Shown here in pieces: positions 44,592 through 57,039 of a stretch of DNA of 64,000 nucleotides (within the stretch, counting starts at the first letter, position 1; every line of letters starts with the position of its first letter). The notes below the pieces were generated by a model, which made no database searches, had not been told where the DNA came from, and was given only the letters and a program-made list of their open reading frames with translations. This DNA comes from Psococerastis gibbosa. Lineage: Eukaryota; Arthropoda; Insecta; Psocodea; Psocidae. The stretch covers positions 13,415,419 through 13,479,418 of the forward strand of contig OZ020486.1 in assembly GCA_963971405.1 (NCBI GenBank), read 5' to 3'. A program made the position numbers and the translations under genes.

Positions 44592-46412
44592 ATGTATTTC
44601 TATGATGTGAGCCAATTCGATAATAGCAATAAAAATAATAATAAGATAAGTTCACTTTAATTATTTCGAAGTATCATCACAAATAGGCTACCAACATAAT
44701 TACCAACGTAAAAAGTAATGAAATCGAAATAAATGGGCGTATCAATTTAAGTTAAGCACTTCCAACTAAACACTTCAGCTACAGTTCTGAATCAGAACTT
44801 GTAATATAATTTCATTTTATAAAGGGGGACTAAAAAAGGCCCATATATACTAACTTATAGTTATTTTAACAGACTAAATTTATATATAATATACAGTATA
44901 GAGATAATAATTTAAATAATTTGAAAAAATTTCAATTGTGTTAGTAGAAATTTGAGAGATCGGCGGCTTCCTTATTTGATCAGGCCAGGGCTGGTTAAGG
45001 ATATATAATTTCGATAAGATGAAAAGGCACGAGGTTGACCCAGAGTGACCCTAAACGAAGTATATGGTCTACGTGCCAGAAAGCATGCGTCCCAGCAACA
45101 ATGCAGGTAAAAAATTGAGCTCAGATCGAAACAATCTCAAAACATGTGCAGCCAATCTCATCCATTAGCGTTAGGTGAGTGGTGACAAAGACACCCCCAG
45201 TCGGTCTGTGCTAGTTTCTGAAAGAACAAGCGTCCAAACCAGTTGTGATGCCTAATCTAAAATAACTACCTAACAATTGAGGCCGAGATTTCAAAATGTT
45301 TTGTAAACAAAGGACGGTCGTTTCATCTTGCCTAAATTAATCAATACCTCGTTCCACAGCCGCAAAGAAAATTTATAAAATCATCAAAAGAATTAAGCTT
45401 TCTAAAAAAAACAGGCTACCCCGACTTTTGACTTATTATTCCATCAAATCTCTATAACGCACTTTATGGAGTTTTTCATGGTGCCGTATATATTTCAGAT
45501 GAGAAAATGAATATTTGCTCCGAAAGCTTGTAGTAGTTATGAATTTATCGTTTAAGACCAATGTCATAACTGTGTGGTTGTATAATAATGATAAAAATGA
45601 CTCGATCATCCTTTGTTTACAAAATGATTTGAATTCTCACCCTTCAGTTATTTAATTTGTAGCTGTCAAGTAGGGGAGATAGTAAGACCTTAAAGACCTG
45701 AAGGGCTTTTTCACTTTTAAAGTATAGAATTGGGATTAAAGCTATGGTACTGTGTTTGTAAATTTCTACCCAGCGCTTTTTCCAAATTCTAAAAAGAATT
45801 AGCGATAGGCTAAATTCGGGCTAACGCAAATAGGAAGGGGTAATCGAGAAAAGGGCAAATTTTCAGAAAAGCGTGCCAATGATATATTTTTTAATTTTTT
45901 CCCACATACCGGTAGGTAGGTACTGTTTATATTCTCAAATTCATACAATATGTCAGTAAGTTGCTCCCCCATTGGCAGCTGGAATTTGATGACAAAAGCT
46001 CGTTAGACAAATAAAATTCGTAAGCAATTTTTTTCAATTACCCCACCAAAAGTGAAAGGTTGTGGAGGAGCTCAGAAGTCCAGGACAGCCTCTACCAGGC
46101 ACCAGCTACCGTATACGATAGCCCATCATCTACTACAAAGTCTGATTCCGGCCCTGCACATATATATATATGATAGTGCTTAGGAAGGGGACAGAAAACT
46201 CAGGAAGTTGTACCTAAAATATAGTAGCTTTCAGGGAGGTACTTTTAGTGTTCTATATAGGAGAGATAGCATATTCCAGCGTGCCAATTTTTTTTTTTAA
46301 ATCTTGAAGCCACCTGGACATCTGGTACGTTTTATCAATGGCTAGTCATATGAGGCGTGTTGAGTGGCCCCAGGAATAAAACTAGCCCATAAATTTGGCG
46401 GAAAGCAAATGT
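44592..46412. other. No gene or element recognised
   Basis: AT-rich with scattered short frames; some parts could be old LINE remnants, but I found no motif to support that. Confidence 0.4.
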
Positions 46413-46420
46413 CCCATCCC

Positions 46421-46875
46421 CAATGGCGTAGCCAGATTTTTTTTTTGGGGGGGGGCCCAGTTTTTATGCAACATCAATGCATAAAGTTTGCCTGTTTACT
46501 ATAGGTTTTCGAATGGAGTGGTGTTTCATGTGGCGCTCCCCCCCCCCCCCGTATTTTCGTAAAATAGTAGAAAAATACGAAAGCCGTCCTCACGGGCATC
46601 ATCTTAATTTACCCACCCGAGGGGTCGGGTCACTGAAGGGGGCCTCCCCCAGGGAAGTTTTTTTTTTTCTTCAAAAAAATAGGCCTGAAATTGTGAAGTT
46701 TTACACATTTTGATGTAATACGTCTTGCAGCCTGTTCCAATAATGTTTAGGTTTTACAGCCGAAGAATTGTAATTTTTTGAAGAATAAATATAGCCTATC
46801 TGAAAAATTTTCTGTTTTGCTAAAAAAATTATTTTTTTTTGAGGGGGGGGGGGTCCTGACCCCTCTACGCCACTG
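46421..46875. mobile_element. hAT-like element with 8-bp duplication
   Basis: CAATGGCGTAGCCAG at the left pairs with CTACGCCACTG at the right. CCCATCCC (46413-46420) and CCCATCTC (46876-46883) flank it, one mismatch. The interior matches 40103-40744 in inverted orientation (AACATCAATGCATAAAGTTT). Confidence 0.78.
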
Positions 46876-47280
46876 CCCATCTCTCCTATTTAAGAACTCG
46901 AGGTACTTTTACAATAGGCGTAGGTAAACAAAGCACTTCCAATTGAGAAAGCTAAACCGGTGGCATTGAGACATGCTGGTCCGGGAACCGACAGGCGACA
47001 CTGGTCTCTGCCTCAGTATTGTTCCAACCGTCGTGTGGTGTGTATATCAATAAAACAACTGAAAATGTGTAAAAAAATCAACATTCACAACGAGCGACTT
47101 TCTTCATCTATTCCACGGTAAGCACCTAATATTTTTTATGTCTTTTTTTATGCGCAGGATGATTTGAGGGGCCCATCACAGGAATATTACTAAACCTTAA
47201 CCTCTTAACCACAAGTACTTGCAAACTATTGTAAATCAAACCTACAGCATAAAAATATTTATGATTTATTATATGAATTA

Positions 47281-47470
47281 GGACATGTACAGTAGTGGAG
47301 CAGACTCTGACTTTCACCCGAAAGGTTGTTGGTTCGAGTCCCACACTTGCTACATTTTCTGGCCATGCTTCGGAGGGAATGTAAAGAAGGCGGTCCCGGG
47401 TCTTCCTAGTTGAGGGTAAGAGAAGGCTTTGAAGCCCTATCTCCGCTAGGTTGACTTAGTAATAGAGCAG
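47281..47470 (+). repeat. tRNA-derived SINE (Glu-like family)
   Basis: Head with GTACAGTAGTGGAGCAGACT, GACTTTCACCCGAAAGGTTG and GGTTCGAGTCCC; body CCATGCTTCGGAGGGAATGT and GGTCCCGGGTCTTCCTAG; end CTAGGTTGACTTAGTAATAG. Confidence 0.8.
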
Positions 47471-47865
47471 TCATTATTTAAATGAAATGAAAAATATTAG
47501 CCTCGATAGTCGCGGCTTCAGGACAATCCCGACAGTCCGTGTGACGATTGAATTGATGTTGGCATCCTATTAGTAGCCTTAGGTTTCTCATTGTAATGTG
47601 CCCCTCTCGCTACACCTTCCCTTAGGTCAGGTTGTTAAATGACCCCAACACTTTTAATTGCCCTCATCTACCAGACCTGCTAGTGTTTGCACATTCTGAC
47701 AGGTGTTTGGTCTGTCCCCTATTGTATATGTACACGCTCAACATACATTTAGTAGCAGCACAGGGGTAGGATGCACGCAGATTGTTCAATTTAATTGACA
47801 AGTTGGGAATGAAGGAGAAGAAGAAGTACTGTTTCTATATGACGATGGCTGTGAGTTGTCTGTTA

Positions 47866-48067
47866 GGCGGCTATTCCACCGACGTCGTTTTTCATTGTGC
47901 ATGTGCATGACGTGGTAAGTCTCTGCCATATTTTAAGGAGACTATAATGTAGATACTTAACTTATCTGTTATAAATTAAGTTATAATATGGAAGAGACTT
48001 ATTAATGATGTCTGCTACCACGTCATGCACATGCACAATGAAAAACGACGTCGGTGGAATAGCCGCC
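47866..48067. mobile_element. Family A MITE (A12)
   Basis: GGCGGCTATTCCACCGACGT at the left and its exact complement at the right; flanks TTA and TAA. The stem (CGTTTTTCATTGTGCATGTG) equals that of A2. The central ATGTAGATACTTAACTTATC module is shared with A3. Confidence 0.8.
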
Positions 48068-48159
48068 TAAGTCTCTTAATTTGTGGTACGGTATTGCCAA
48101 CCATGTGCATGATCAGACCTTCAGACGTGGCAGACTACAGCCGAATGCCCGAGCAATTT

Positions 48160-48337
48160 AGTACCTAGAGCATACTTAGCAAATTTCACCAAATCCTATC
48201 AATATATAGCACCAAATTTATTTAACATCCTAAATATTTGTCCTGGGTCCCTGTCAATAAATAAATTTTCCAAATTCGTCCGGGAATGGCTGATGAGACG
48301 GGAAGAGGTGAAATCCTTATTTGAAATAGTGGAATAG
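48160..48337 (+). pseudogene. LINE (CR1/Jockey-like) C-terminal relic
   Basis: Open frame with PRAYLANFTKSYQYIAPNLF, NILNICPGSLS and FSKFVREWLMRREE, then TAG. This is the usual tail of CR1/Jockey-type ORF2 proteins (…APxLFNxLP…FKxxLKxWL). Followed by about 200 bp of AT-rich 3' sequence. 5'-truncated. Confidence 0.6.
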
Positions 48338-48339
48338 AC

Positions 48340-49247
48340 TGTTATGTGTTTACGAGAGATCTGTTATTAATGTGCAAGTGTAGTTTAATAAGTTAGTTTA
48401 AGTATGTCTAATAGAATTTTTTTCTTTTTTATTTAGTTTTAGGGTGGGTTAAATTGTTATAGGCTAAGTCTTCTTGTGGGGCTTTACAATTATTGTGTTT
48501 AAATTGTTTCTGTATTTAATACACATTCATTCATTTTGTGAATAATAAAATAACACTATACACCAGTATAACAGCTTTACTGTATAGTGTATATTGCTTT
48601 ATTCTCATACGGAGCCGCCGAAGGGGTTAGTTCGGCAGACTCATAACAGTGGGACAGCATGCGTCTGGCGCCAATGCACCTTATCTAAAAGGTTTTTAAG
48701 GTTTTCAGTTTTGTCCCCTTCGTTTTCTTTTGAAGTTATAGATATAAACAAAACATGTTGAGACACGCACCACCTACGTACTGCAAAATAAAGGAATGAA
48801 TGGGTGATATCAGCAATGTCCGTACCCTTGTATTGCAGTATACCTGGGCTCCGCCATTCTTACCACGGAGTAGCTTCCTTCTTGTTGGAATCTCTGACTT
48901 TTATAGGCGTCGTAGACAAATCATGCGACCAGATTGGGGCGGTAGCCTCCTTATATAGCATGCCTTATGTTTAAATTTAAAATAGGGCATTAGACTCCTC
49001 CCTTCCCTGCCAATGAATTGAATACGCTGCATTGGGAGTATCTATAATTCATAATCCCATTTCAGGTCGCAGGATTAGGCTTTCTTTTCTCTGAGTTCAT
49101 TGATCTTTATGCACCCACGCTTTCTCAAACCACGCACTTTCCTATGCATAAACAGTTTTTAGGTCCAATTGCTTGAGTATTATATAATACAATATACCTA
49201 ATTATGTCCTCAATTTAAATAATAAATAACGTATTTTTGTAGTTCTT
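48340..49247. other. No gene recognised
   Basis: Begins with probable 3' sequence of the LINE relic (to about 48545). Nothing else was recognised. Confidence 0.4.
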
Positions 49248-49320
49248 TTAATCAGCCAACCTAGCGGAGTTATGGCTATAAAGCCTTTTCTTTCAGTCAA
49301 CTAGGACCACCTGTTGCAGC
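49248..49320 (-). repeat. SINE tail (Glu-like family), inverted
   Basis: Complement of the SINE 3' body: CAGCCAACCTAGCGGAGTTA, GGCTATAAAGCC and CAACTAGGACCACC. Confidence 0.6.
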
Positions 49321-49494
49321 ATGTCAGCATGCAAGCATGTCAATGTCAAATGTAAAATAAAAATGTTAGAAAGCATCGATAGTTCAAGGTTGCACAGGAA
49401 AAAATTTTGTTTATTCCTTTTGTCATGAAAATTAAGAATTTTTTTACTATCAAGGGGTAAGGGACCTGTTGGGTTTTGTTTACATTAATAACAA

Positions 49495-49780
49495 CTAAAA
49501 TATTTTTAAAAAAATTAAAAAACCACTAGAGCGGGGTAAAACCCCCCAAATTGAGTTGCCCAAAATGGAAAAAAAATGCCCCGAGATGTGATTTTTATAG
49601 TAACCTAAATCCCAAATCTTATCAAAATCCATGGAGTAGTTTATCCACAAATCGACGAAGGGCAAAACAGACAGACCGACCAACATTTCGTAAAAACTAC
49701 TTTTTTGGGTTACTGGGGCCACACAACGTGTAAATCTGTTGAAATCTCGAAAACGACAATTTCGACCATCACAAAACTTT
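49495..49780 (-). repeat. Family D repeat copy
   Basis: Contains TTATCAAAATCCATGGAGTA, CAAATCGACGAAGG, CAGACAGACC and ATTTCGTAAAAACTACTTTT, inverted relative to 58900. Ends GACAATTTCGACCATCACAA. Confidence 0.6.
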
Positions 49781-50129
49781 CCTTATAGGTACTATTGTTC
49801 GAATGGGAAAGCAAAAATATTGAAGATCCTTATTATATTGTATGCACTAGTTGCTAAATTATTATCTTTTTCGGGTGCAGAGATTACAATTTTGTCAAGA
49901 GACCTACTGGAGATGGCAATTACTAAAAGCAGCTAACGTGGTTGATCCTGACTACTGATACTGATACTGACGTGAGGAACAAACTGTGACGTACTCGTAA
50001 AATTTCCTTGACCATCATCGTCACTTAACGCCCTACTAACGCAACAACAGAAGTTCATTGTGTTGATTTGGAAATACGTGAACATTAGGCTACACTATCC
50101 ACAGTCGAACTGAGTTTCATTAGAAGGTC

Positions 50130-50580
50130 ATTAGGAGTCGAATGAAAAACCAGTAGAATCCAGGCTGGTGGGCCGTGGTCGATATGAAAGTGAACTCACT
50201 CGCTATGGTACAACCTTCGAAGTCTACGCAGCGCCACTGAAGATGTTGACCTCAGATGCAGTGGCGGTGCTACGGGGGTGCCTGCCCCCCCCCCCCCCCC
50301 AACAGTTTCTCCGGCCCCTCCGTGGCCCCACACTTTTCAGATATTTTACATGTTGTTAAATTGGAGAATTATTGAACCGTATATCTACTCCAAATGAAAA
50401 CTGTTTCGTTTTTTCATTGGCCCCCCCGGATAGAAGTCATGCCCCCCATGGCCCCCCGCCTTAAAATTTCTAGCGCCGCCACTGCGCAGATGTTGACGAA
50501 ACATTTGGAAGTTCACTGTCATATACCACGGCCCATCAGCCCGGACTCCACTGGCTCTTCATCAGAGCGGAATCTGTAAA
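50130..50580. repeat. Family F repeat copy split by a hAT-like element
   Basis: AGTAGAATCCAGGCTGGTGG at the left and CATCAGCCCGGACTCCACTG at the right. The family is interrupted within CAGATG by the element at 50259-50484. Confidence 0.65.
50259..50484. mobile_element. hAT-like element inside a family F copy
   Basis: CAGTGGCGGTGCTACGG at the left pairs with TAGCGCCGCCACTG at the right. CTCAGATG (50251-50258) and CGCAGATG (50485-50492) flank it with one mismatch. Removing it restores the family F sequence, which confirms the ends. Confidence 0.85.
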
Positions 50581-51439
50581 CTTACATAGAAGCAGTATAA
50601 GAAAGGTGTAAGGGTTCGAATGGAAAAAAGGCGACTAGTACAGGTCCGTACCTAGGATTTTATTTAGGGGGGAGGGGTAACTCACACTACACCTTCAAGT
50701 AACGTACTGTATATTGAACATTTATTTTAGAGTCAATCTTCTATGTGATTATTTTTTAAATATTGCCTCCACCCCTTTGGAATAGTATCGTATCGTACTT
50801 GGTGCTCTACTATATTTCAGTGCGAATCTGTGAATGCGCACATTAAATTCATGAATCTATAGTCATTGGATAATAGATAGGATAGTGGGCAAGGCCTACT
50901 TATAGTCTATGTATAATCATATCCTGTTGAAGAATTTGTCTGTCTGCGGTAAAGGCCTTAAAATGACTCAATCGCAGTACGAATTGCAATGGAAGTCTGC
51001 AAAGTTTTTACAAAACAATTAAAGTGCGTACCGAGTACATGCAGTTATCTGTCACTATGAAAGTACTCGAAATAATCGTTGCACAGATATTATTCAATCA
51101 CTATGGTCTAAGTATTGATATCATTATGAATGTGACACAATTATCAACAAAAACTTATCAAAAAGAAAGGCATAGGCTATATAATAAGACACCTGGCGAC
51201 TTGAAAGTTGTGAAGATACTACTTGTTAATTTATCATGCAAATCATATCAACAGCTGATTAAAAGACAACAGTAGGGAAAAAGCCTTATACTGTATGTAA
51301 AATAAAATTTTAAATGAAACATAGATCGTAGAGTTATCGCACAGTTAGGTCACATCCCATGGAAGAAATGCTACTCCACAATTTGATTTAATAGAAATAT
51401 ATATTTATTTCATACACAGTATATTGTTTGTCCGTCATC

Positions 51440-51697
51440 CAGTGTCGGAATGCCGGATTAACCCATGGCCACTTGGGGCACAGGCACACGGCCCCCACAA
51501 TAATGCCTGAAATTCCGGTCCCCACAAACGAGATTTTTTTCAATAACAAAAAATAAAATAAAAGTGGCAAACAATTTCCAAACATAATAGTTTTGAAATT
51601 GGCGGGAAATTAAACGTTTTTTTAAAAACGCATTTTGCATTTATGAATTTTAGAGGAGTTTGCACCTTTTGTCCCCATAGGGGTTAATCCGACATTG
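51440..51697. mobile_element. hAT-like element, CCGGATTAACCC type
   Basis: CAGTGTCGGAATGCCGG then ATTAACCC at the left; GGGGTTAATCCGACATTG at the right. CCGTCATC (51432-51439) and CCGTCATA (51698-51705) flank it. Confidence 0.72.
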
Positions 51698-51946
51698 CCG
51701 TCATAACTAACACCTATTGGTGGGTGACAGTTATGGAACTGAATCTGTACAAAAAAGGGCAATAGTGAGTGTCGTGTGGAAGGGGTTCCAAACAACAATC
51801 CAGAGAAATTTGATTTTTTTTATAACGGATAGTAAGGTCTTCGAACTCTTCTGTTATTTTATTAAACATTCTAATTTTTACACAAATTCTTCTTTTAACC
51901 TTATATACAGCTCTGATTGTCTCTTTAAAACTTCCCTAGCGATGGT

Positions 51947-52112
51947 CAGGGACGGATCCAGCCCATTTTTTCGGTAGTTGTGGGTCAAAATAGGAAAAAC
52001 ATATGTAGGATCGATTAAATCAGAGCGTAATAAATCAATTTACAGAGATTTACCAAATTTGGGGGGGAGGGCAGCTACCCCCCAAATCCCCCCTCCCCTG
52101 TATCCGTCCTTG
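51947..52112. mobile_element. hAT-like element with perfect 8-bp duplication
   Basis: CAGGGACGGATCCAG at the left pairs with CTGTATCCGTCCTTG at the right; GCGATGGT on both sides (51939-51946 and 52113-52120). A G run and C runs lie in the right half. Confidence 0.85.
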
Positions 52113-52123
52113 GCGATGGTTTA

Positions 52124-52408
52124 GGCCCAGTACACACGAATGTTCCTTGAGAGGCTGAGAAATTTATCTCGGGAACGAATGGGCTGTTGATAGGATGGTG
52201 CAAAGAAAAGTTAATTTCTGAAGACACTTCTGACAGTTTTTCGACGTTGACGCGTGTTCGGGGCGTGTCTAGGGGGAAAACCGTGAAGTTTCGTGCGTTC
52301 GGCTTCACGCCAGCTGGCGGAATCGTCAAGAAAACGACAAGAAATCTTCTGCTAGCCCTATGGCTACAATGGAAAAGATGTTGGCAAATCGTCCGTGTAT
52401 ATCGGGCC
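52124..52408. mobile_element. Family J foldback element
   Basis: GGCCCAGTACACACGAATG at the left pairs with ATCGTCCGTGTATATCGGGCC at the right; flanks TTA and TAA. Related termini at 2994-3165. Confidence 0.6.
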
Positions 52409-52611
52409 TAATGCCGGGTTAGGGTGAGTCGGCTCTCAGGTCTAGTCATTTGTCTCTATCACACCCTTTCCCTTCCCCAGATACCTTCCCCTGTCCCTGT
52501 ACTAAAAGTAGATTATTAAAACATTTATAACTAATGACCTCCATAAGCTCTGGCGTCCATAGACGGGCACTATGCCGTTTACATATCAACCTAACACCGG
52601 AAATAGGTTTA

Positions 52612-53008
52612 AGAGTGTACATACAGCCCGTAGGAAATTGGCAGCCCGAAATTTAATACTATTTATTTTTTATTTAATTAACTAAGCAAGTTATTAATGA
52701 TTTGGCTCATTTAAGTTGTAGAAGACTACTGCACCATATAATAAGGTAGCCTATATATTTAGTTTTCGTAATTGTAGTTTTCTTATAAAATCGATTAGGG
52801 TATACGTGAAAAGTTGTTGTTTATAAAATATTATCATGTTTATGAAAAAAAACTACAATTTCGAAAATTAAAAATATCTTATTACATGATGCATGAGCAG
52901 TCTTCTACAACTTTAATGAGCCAAATCTTTAAAATAACATGCTTAGTTAATTAAAAAAAAAAGTATATTACATTTCGGGCTGCCAATTTCCTACGGGCTG
53001 TACACTCT
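52612..53008. mobile_element. Family B MITE (B4)
   Basis: AGAGTGTACATACAGCCCGT at the left pairs with ACGGGCTGTACACTCT at the right; TA on both sides. The outer arms differ from B1-B3 (GGCAGCCCGAAATT in place of GGCACCCCAAAATT), yet both arms changed together. Confidence 0.8.
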
Positions 53009-54110
53009 TAAATAAACCCCAATTGATTCATTTGTTTTAAACAAAAGCGAGTAGAAAATGAGTGGGAAATTCAAATTAATAAATGAATCATTACTGATAT
53101 TATTGGTGAGTATTTCTCTTTTATACAAAAGAATTTTATCCGGAACTACAAGGAGGTCCGCTAAACGTGCTAAATACTAGTAGGTAAAAATGGTATGACA
53201 GTACACAACAACTATGAACGTGCATTATCAATAAACATAAAATTGTGATTATTACGGTATTACTTTAAATAGTTGTAATAAAGTTAATTAATAGTAATAC
53301 CCGCAAACAAACGAACTATTGCAATATCCATAAAACTTTTTACGTTTAGGCTTCATCGTAATAATGACGCTAGTAATAAAATAAATAAATAGTCTGGTTA
53401 TGAATGTGCCGTTATCACCAGAGACGCGTTATAGTGTGAATCATTTGGTACACACCGGAGTTAAAATCTGTGTAAACTACTCGCAGGAGTGACATAACGT
53501 TGGTATATTTATAACTTGCACCTGGAAATGGGATTTCCAGCTGGAGAAAGGCCGGGTCCGTTAAGAACACATGACTGCAATAAAACTTAATTGGCAATTT
53601 TATGGGCAATGGTATATTTGCAAAAGTACTATGGGTCGTGGTCGGGTGGTCCCGTGGTCAAGCTATAGGGTTGCAACATTTTTTTTATCGAAATAAAGTA
53701 CATCTGACTTTTAAGGAGGAAAATTAAGATTACAGTATATAAAAAATGAGTATAGGCCCTAGGCCCTACTTAGTAGGTATATTTTCTATCAGTCAAAATC
53801 ACGCCGAAAATACTGCACTTTAACATTGTATTGTAAATCAGGGGGTTCGAATTACGTGCTATTTACTATTTAAAACAATATTTTTTTTAGGTTTTCGCAG
53901 AATTTAACAGATTCTTATTTAGTCAAAGTCCATAAATTTAGGTTTTTTCTTAAAAAAATATTTTGCTTCTTACATGTTTCAGAAAAAGAGTATAATTGCG
54001 TACTCTAAGTGTCTTTCAGTTTGTAGAGTACACATACAAGAAAAAGAGTACAATAATCTGAAATAGTAAAAGCTAATGAGCATGAGATATAAAGCTGGCC
54101 ATTCAAGAGG
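53009..54110. other. No gene or element recognised
   Basis: AT-rich; short frames only. Confidence 0.4.
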
Positions 54111-54148
54111 GCTTCAAACGGCGTTAGCGCCATTTAGAGGGGACATCA

Positions 54149-54266
54149 CGACTACGCTGAACGAGTGGCTCCAAATCTTTCAAATTGTAAAGTGTGACGA
54201 TATGGAAGAGGTACTTTTACACTGTACAATGTGAAAGATTTGGAGCGCCTGGTTCAGCATAGTCGC
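54149..54266. repeat. Foldback sequence
   Basis: CGACTACGCTGAACGAGTGG and CTCCAAATCTTTCA at the left pair with TGAAAGATTTGGAG and CAGCATAGTCGCG at the right; GTAAAGTGT and ACACTGTAC lie in the loop. A family F fragment follows (54290-54340). Confidence 0.6.
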
Positions 54267-54520
54267 GAAACGAAACGGTGGGAAGTACTGTTTCAGATTA
54301 ACCACGGCCCATCAGTCCAGATTCTACTGAGTCACATGACTTATGAGTTTCATTTCATTATTCTTGAATAGCCATTTTTCATATACAATACAATAAATTT
54401 ATATTTCCGTTACAAGTTAAGTTACAATAATAATAATTATAATATGATGCTAGAGGGCTCAGCAGCCCGTGTGCAGCTTAAATTTGAAAAAAAGGCCTAA
54501 TCTAACATTCCGCAAGTAAG

Positions 54521-54620
54521 TCAGTAAGTAAAGTAAAGTAAAGTAAATTTTTATTTATCGAGGAATACATTCTACATACATTTCATTAAGTTAGTGGTTC
54601 AGAGGGGCACCTTTGGGAAT
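54521..54620 (-). repeat. Retroposon 3' end with (TTTAC)n tail
   Basis: On the - strand: GCCCATCACGGGAATTCCCA, TGAACCACTAACTTAATGAA, CTCGATAAATAAAAATTTAC and then TTTAC repeats. Typical of a LINE or SINE tail; body not identified. Confidence 0.5.
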
Positions 54621-55059
54621 TCCCGTGATGGGCCCCTCCACCTAATAGATAACATTTATATTAAAACTTATTCTAAACACTTAATCTACAATACAAAATA
54701 AATTCTTTTAAAATTGTGGTACAAAACAAAACAATTAACTTCAGGTCGTGTTATTAAAAACAACGTACCTATTTAAGTTATTATAATTATTAAAGTTATT
54801 AAAATTCATGCGTGTTATTAAAATACAAAAATAAAATATAATATAATAAAACGAATTTTAAAATGAACATTAACTTTTAACATTAACTTTTTAGCTAGGC
54901 AATTCAGGACAGGTAATTTCGCATGATAATTTTAATAGACTACCTTATAAGGGACTTGTATATATTGATTAGACTTAGTTTGTCGGAGTTATCTCGCTGA
55001 GATTTGTTTTTTAGATATTTTCGAAATACGTTCAATTGTTGGATATCAATCGTGGTTGT

Positions 55060-55236
55060 GCCCCTCCTTAAATTCATTAGGTTAACTCTGACATTACCTC
55101 ACCCCCTTTGATCAGCCCCCAATGGGCCCACAGTCTCAGCAGGGAACACCCCTAAGCTTTGGAATTCCTTGCCAGAAGAAATGACGACGGAAATTAATTT
55201 GGGGAGACTGCTGCCATCGGTTTCTGGGGGGTGATA
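55060..55236 (+). pseudogene. LINE C-terminal relic
   Basis: Frame with GNTPKLWNSLPEEMTTEINL before a stop at 55230, which resembles the RVWNSLP block near the end of CR1/Jockey-type ORF2. Short and degraded, so low certainty. Confidence 0.35.
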
Positions 55237-55359
55237 TTGTGAGAGTGAATGAATGAGTGCCTGATTTGTTGTATTACTATTTTCTCCCTTTTACTTTTAT
55301 TGTCTTTTTTTGCAGGAAAAAATGTTATGCACATTAATTATAATAATTTTTAAATCAAA

Positions 55360-55440
55360 AGAGGTTAGCTGGTAGATTAGCGCTTCGGGGCTAAAGCTCG
55401 CCTAATACGATATAAAAACGTTTTCATTTTACTTTATTTC
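55360..55440 (+). repeat. SINE-like fragment (family H)
   Basis: GGTTAGCTGGTAGATTAGCG, AAAGCTCGCCTAATACG and ACGTTTTCATTTT match 4465-4535. Confidence 0.5.
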
Positions 55441-55699
55441 TGTGATATCACAGAGACAATGTTCCTCTTTTGTACAGGAGTGCAAAGAGAATGTAGGCTT
55501 ACGTCAAAACCCAAAGTTTCGATTGATTGGAACCACGATTTGAATGATTTGATTAGTTGGGCTCAAGCATTTTCCAATAGGTAAGATATTCATTGACATC
55601 AGAAATAATTTTGTTTCCAATACCACACTTCTTATGATACTTACTTACCTACTGTGAATAAGTTTCTTCACAGAAGAATGATATTAAAAATTCCTGGCC

Positions 55700-56310
55700 A
55701 ATCAGGTGTAGGGAGATTCCATGCAAGCGCAGGCCCGGCTTTTCCTCTTTGCTACGCTAACTGTATGTATATTGATTAAAATAAAAAATACTTCATTCAT
55801 TTCCCGACTACAACATCAACACACAAAACACTCTTGTGTTCCAAAATTTGAACTTTTACTTATCACATTATTTTCACTTTGGCTGGGCCTGGACGCCATC
55901 TTGAAATCGTTGTCGTAGAAAGTGTTTATTACTATTATCATCATAGATAATAATTCGGGCTTTCAGTCGCATTTTATTTCATTCCTCTGCGACCAATATT
56001 AACTGAGATATGAATTATATAAGGCTTTAATCGGCCACCATCTAAACAGTGGATCTAGCTGCTTAACGAACTCGATCAAGACATTTGTATGATCAACTTT
56101 TGTGCAAGTTTCATTAAAATAGGATAATATTTACGGAAGTGTTTCCTAAAATCTATATTACATACATACTGTATATATTACATTTTCAACGGAGGGTGGT
56201 TTTAGGCTCAAGGTATTATGAAATGAAAAGTTGTGAAGAAATTTTCCGGTAGTCGAACATTGGTCGCCGTCTCAAAAGGTAGCCTACCTAGATGAATCTC
56301 CCTAAAATAA
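55700..56310. repeat. Family C repeat copy
   Basis: Opens with CAGGTGTAGGGAGATTCCAT in the same orientation as at 10681. The body (CTGCGACCAATATTAACTGA, GAACTCGATCAAGACATTTG, GTGGTTTTAGGCTCAAGG) is inverted relative to 10675-11340. Confidence 0.65.
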
Positions 56311-57039
56311 GATAACCCTCAAAGTTGTTGGGTGCAGCACGTTGGTCAATGTGACCCTGAAATGCGGAAAAGGGAATGAAAAGAAACCTCGAAAAATCCT
56401 AATATCGCTGCCAATTTTTTGACATTTGAACATTTGTAGGTTCTCAAAGGTCTACCGGCAGATTATTAGTAATGGCAATGGTCCAGATATCACAGGACTT
56501 CTATTTTCCCGTTAAGATAAGAGATATTGGGTCTCCACGAATTGACATTGCACTAACTTTGACAGTCGGGGTTTGAGGTCGGTTGCTAATTTGTTCTTTC
56601 AGATATTTCGTTGAAGTCCCTGTTTTAGTAATAATTCTAGATTTTTCCTTTTTCAATAGGCCTACACATAACACCCATGCATTGCCAAACTAACTACCTT
56701 ACAATGTATGCTGTAGGCCACAATGAATTCTGACAAGTTTTGTCAATTACCGTGTATAATGATGAATACTATAATTTGTTCGGTTATGTTTTTTGACGCT
56801 AATTATAACCAAGACCGCGAGGCCAATAGGTCGATGAGAAATGGCTCTTTACTACAAACATGAGGTCCGTCTCAATTAGTTAATTAAAGATGTGTTATGA
56901 CATCTGGCTTGACAAGGCCTTTACGTGGACATTAGCACGTTATCTTTACACACTAATTGAATTATAATACGGTATCTGTATGTGTTATATTCGATACAGC
57001 AATACTGGAGTCAGTGACTTCTTTCGGCACAAGCAAATT
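56311..57039. other. No gene or element recognised
   Basis: AT-rich sequence with no supported feature. Confidence 0.4.

Noticed and set aside
47126..47344. Frame starting MGLEPTTFR on the - strand
   Set aside because: This peptide is what the B-box and anticodon-like part of a tRNA-derived SINE gives when read backwards; it is not a gene.
51024..51275. 83-codon frame on the + strand (also 41203-41424 on +)
   Set aside because: No family motif. The + frame at 41203-41424 overlaps a better-supported exon candidate on the - strand.
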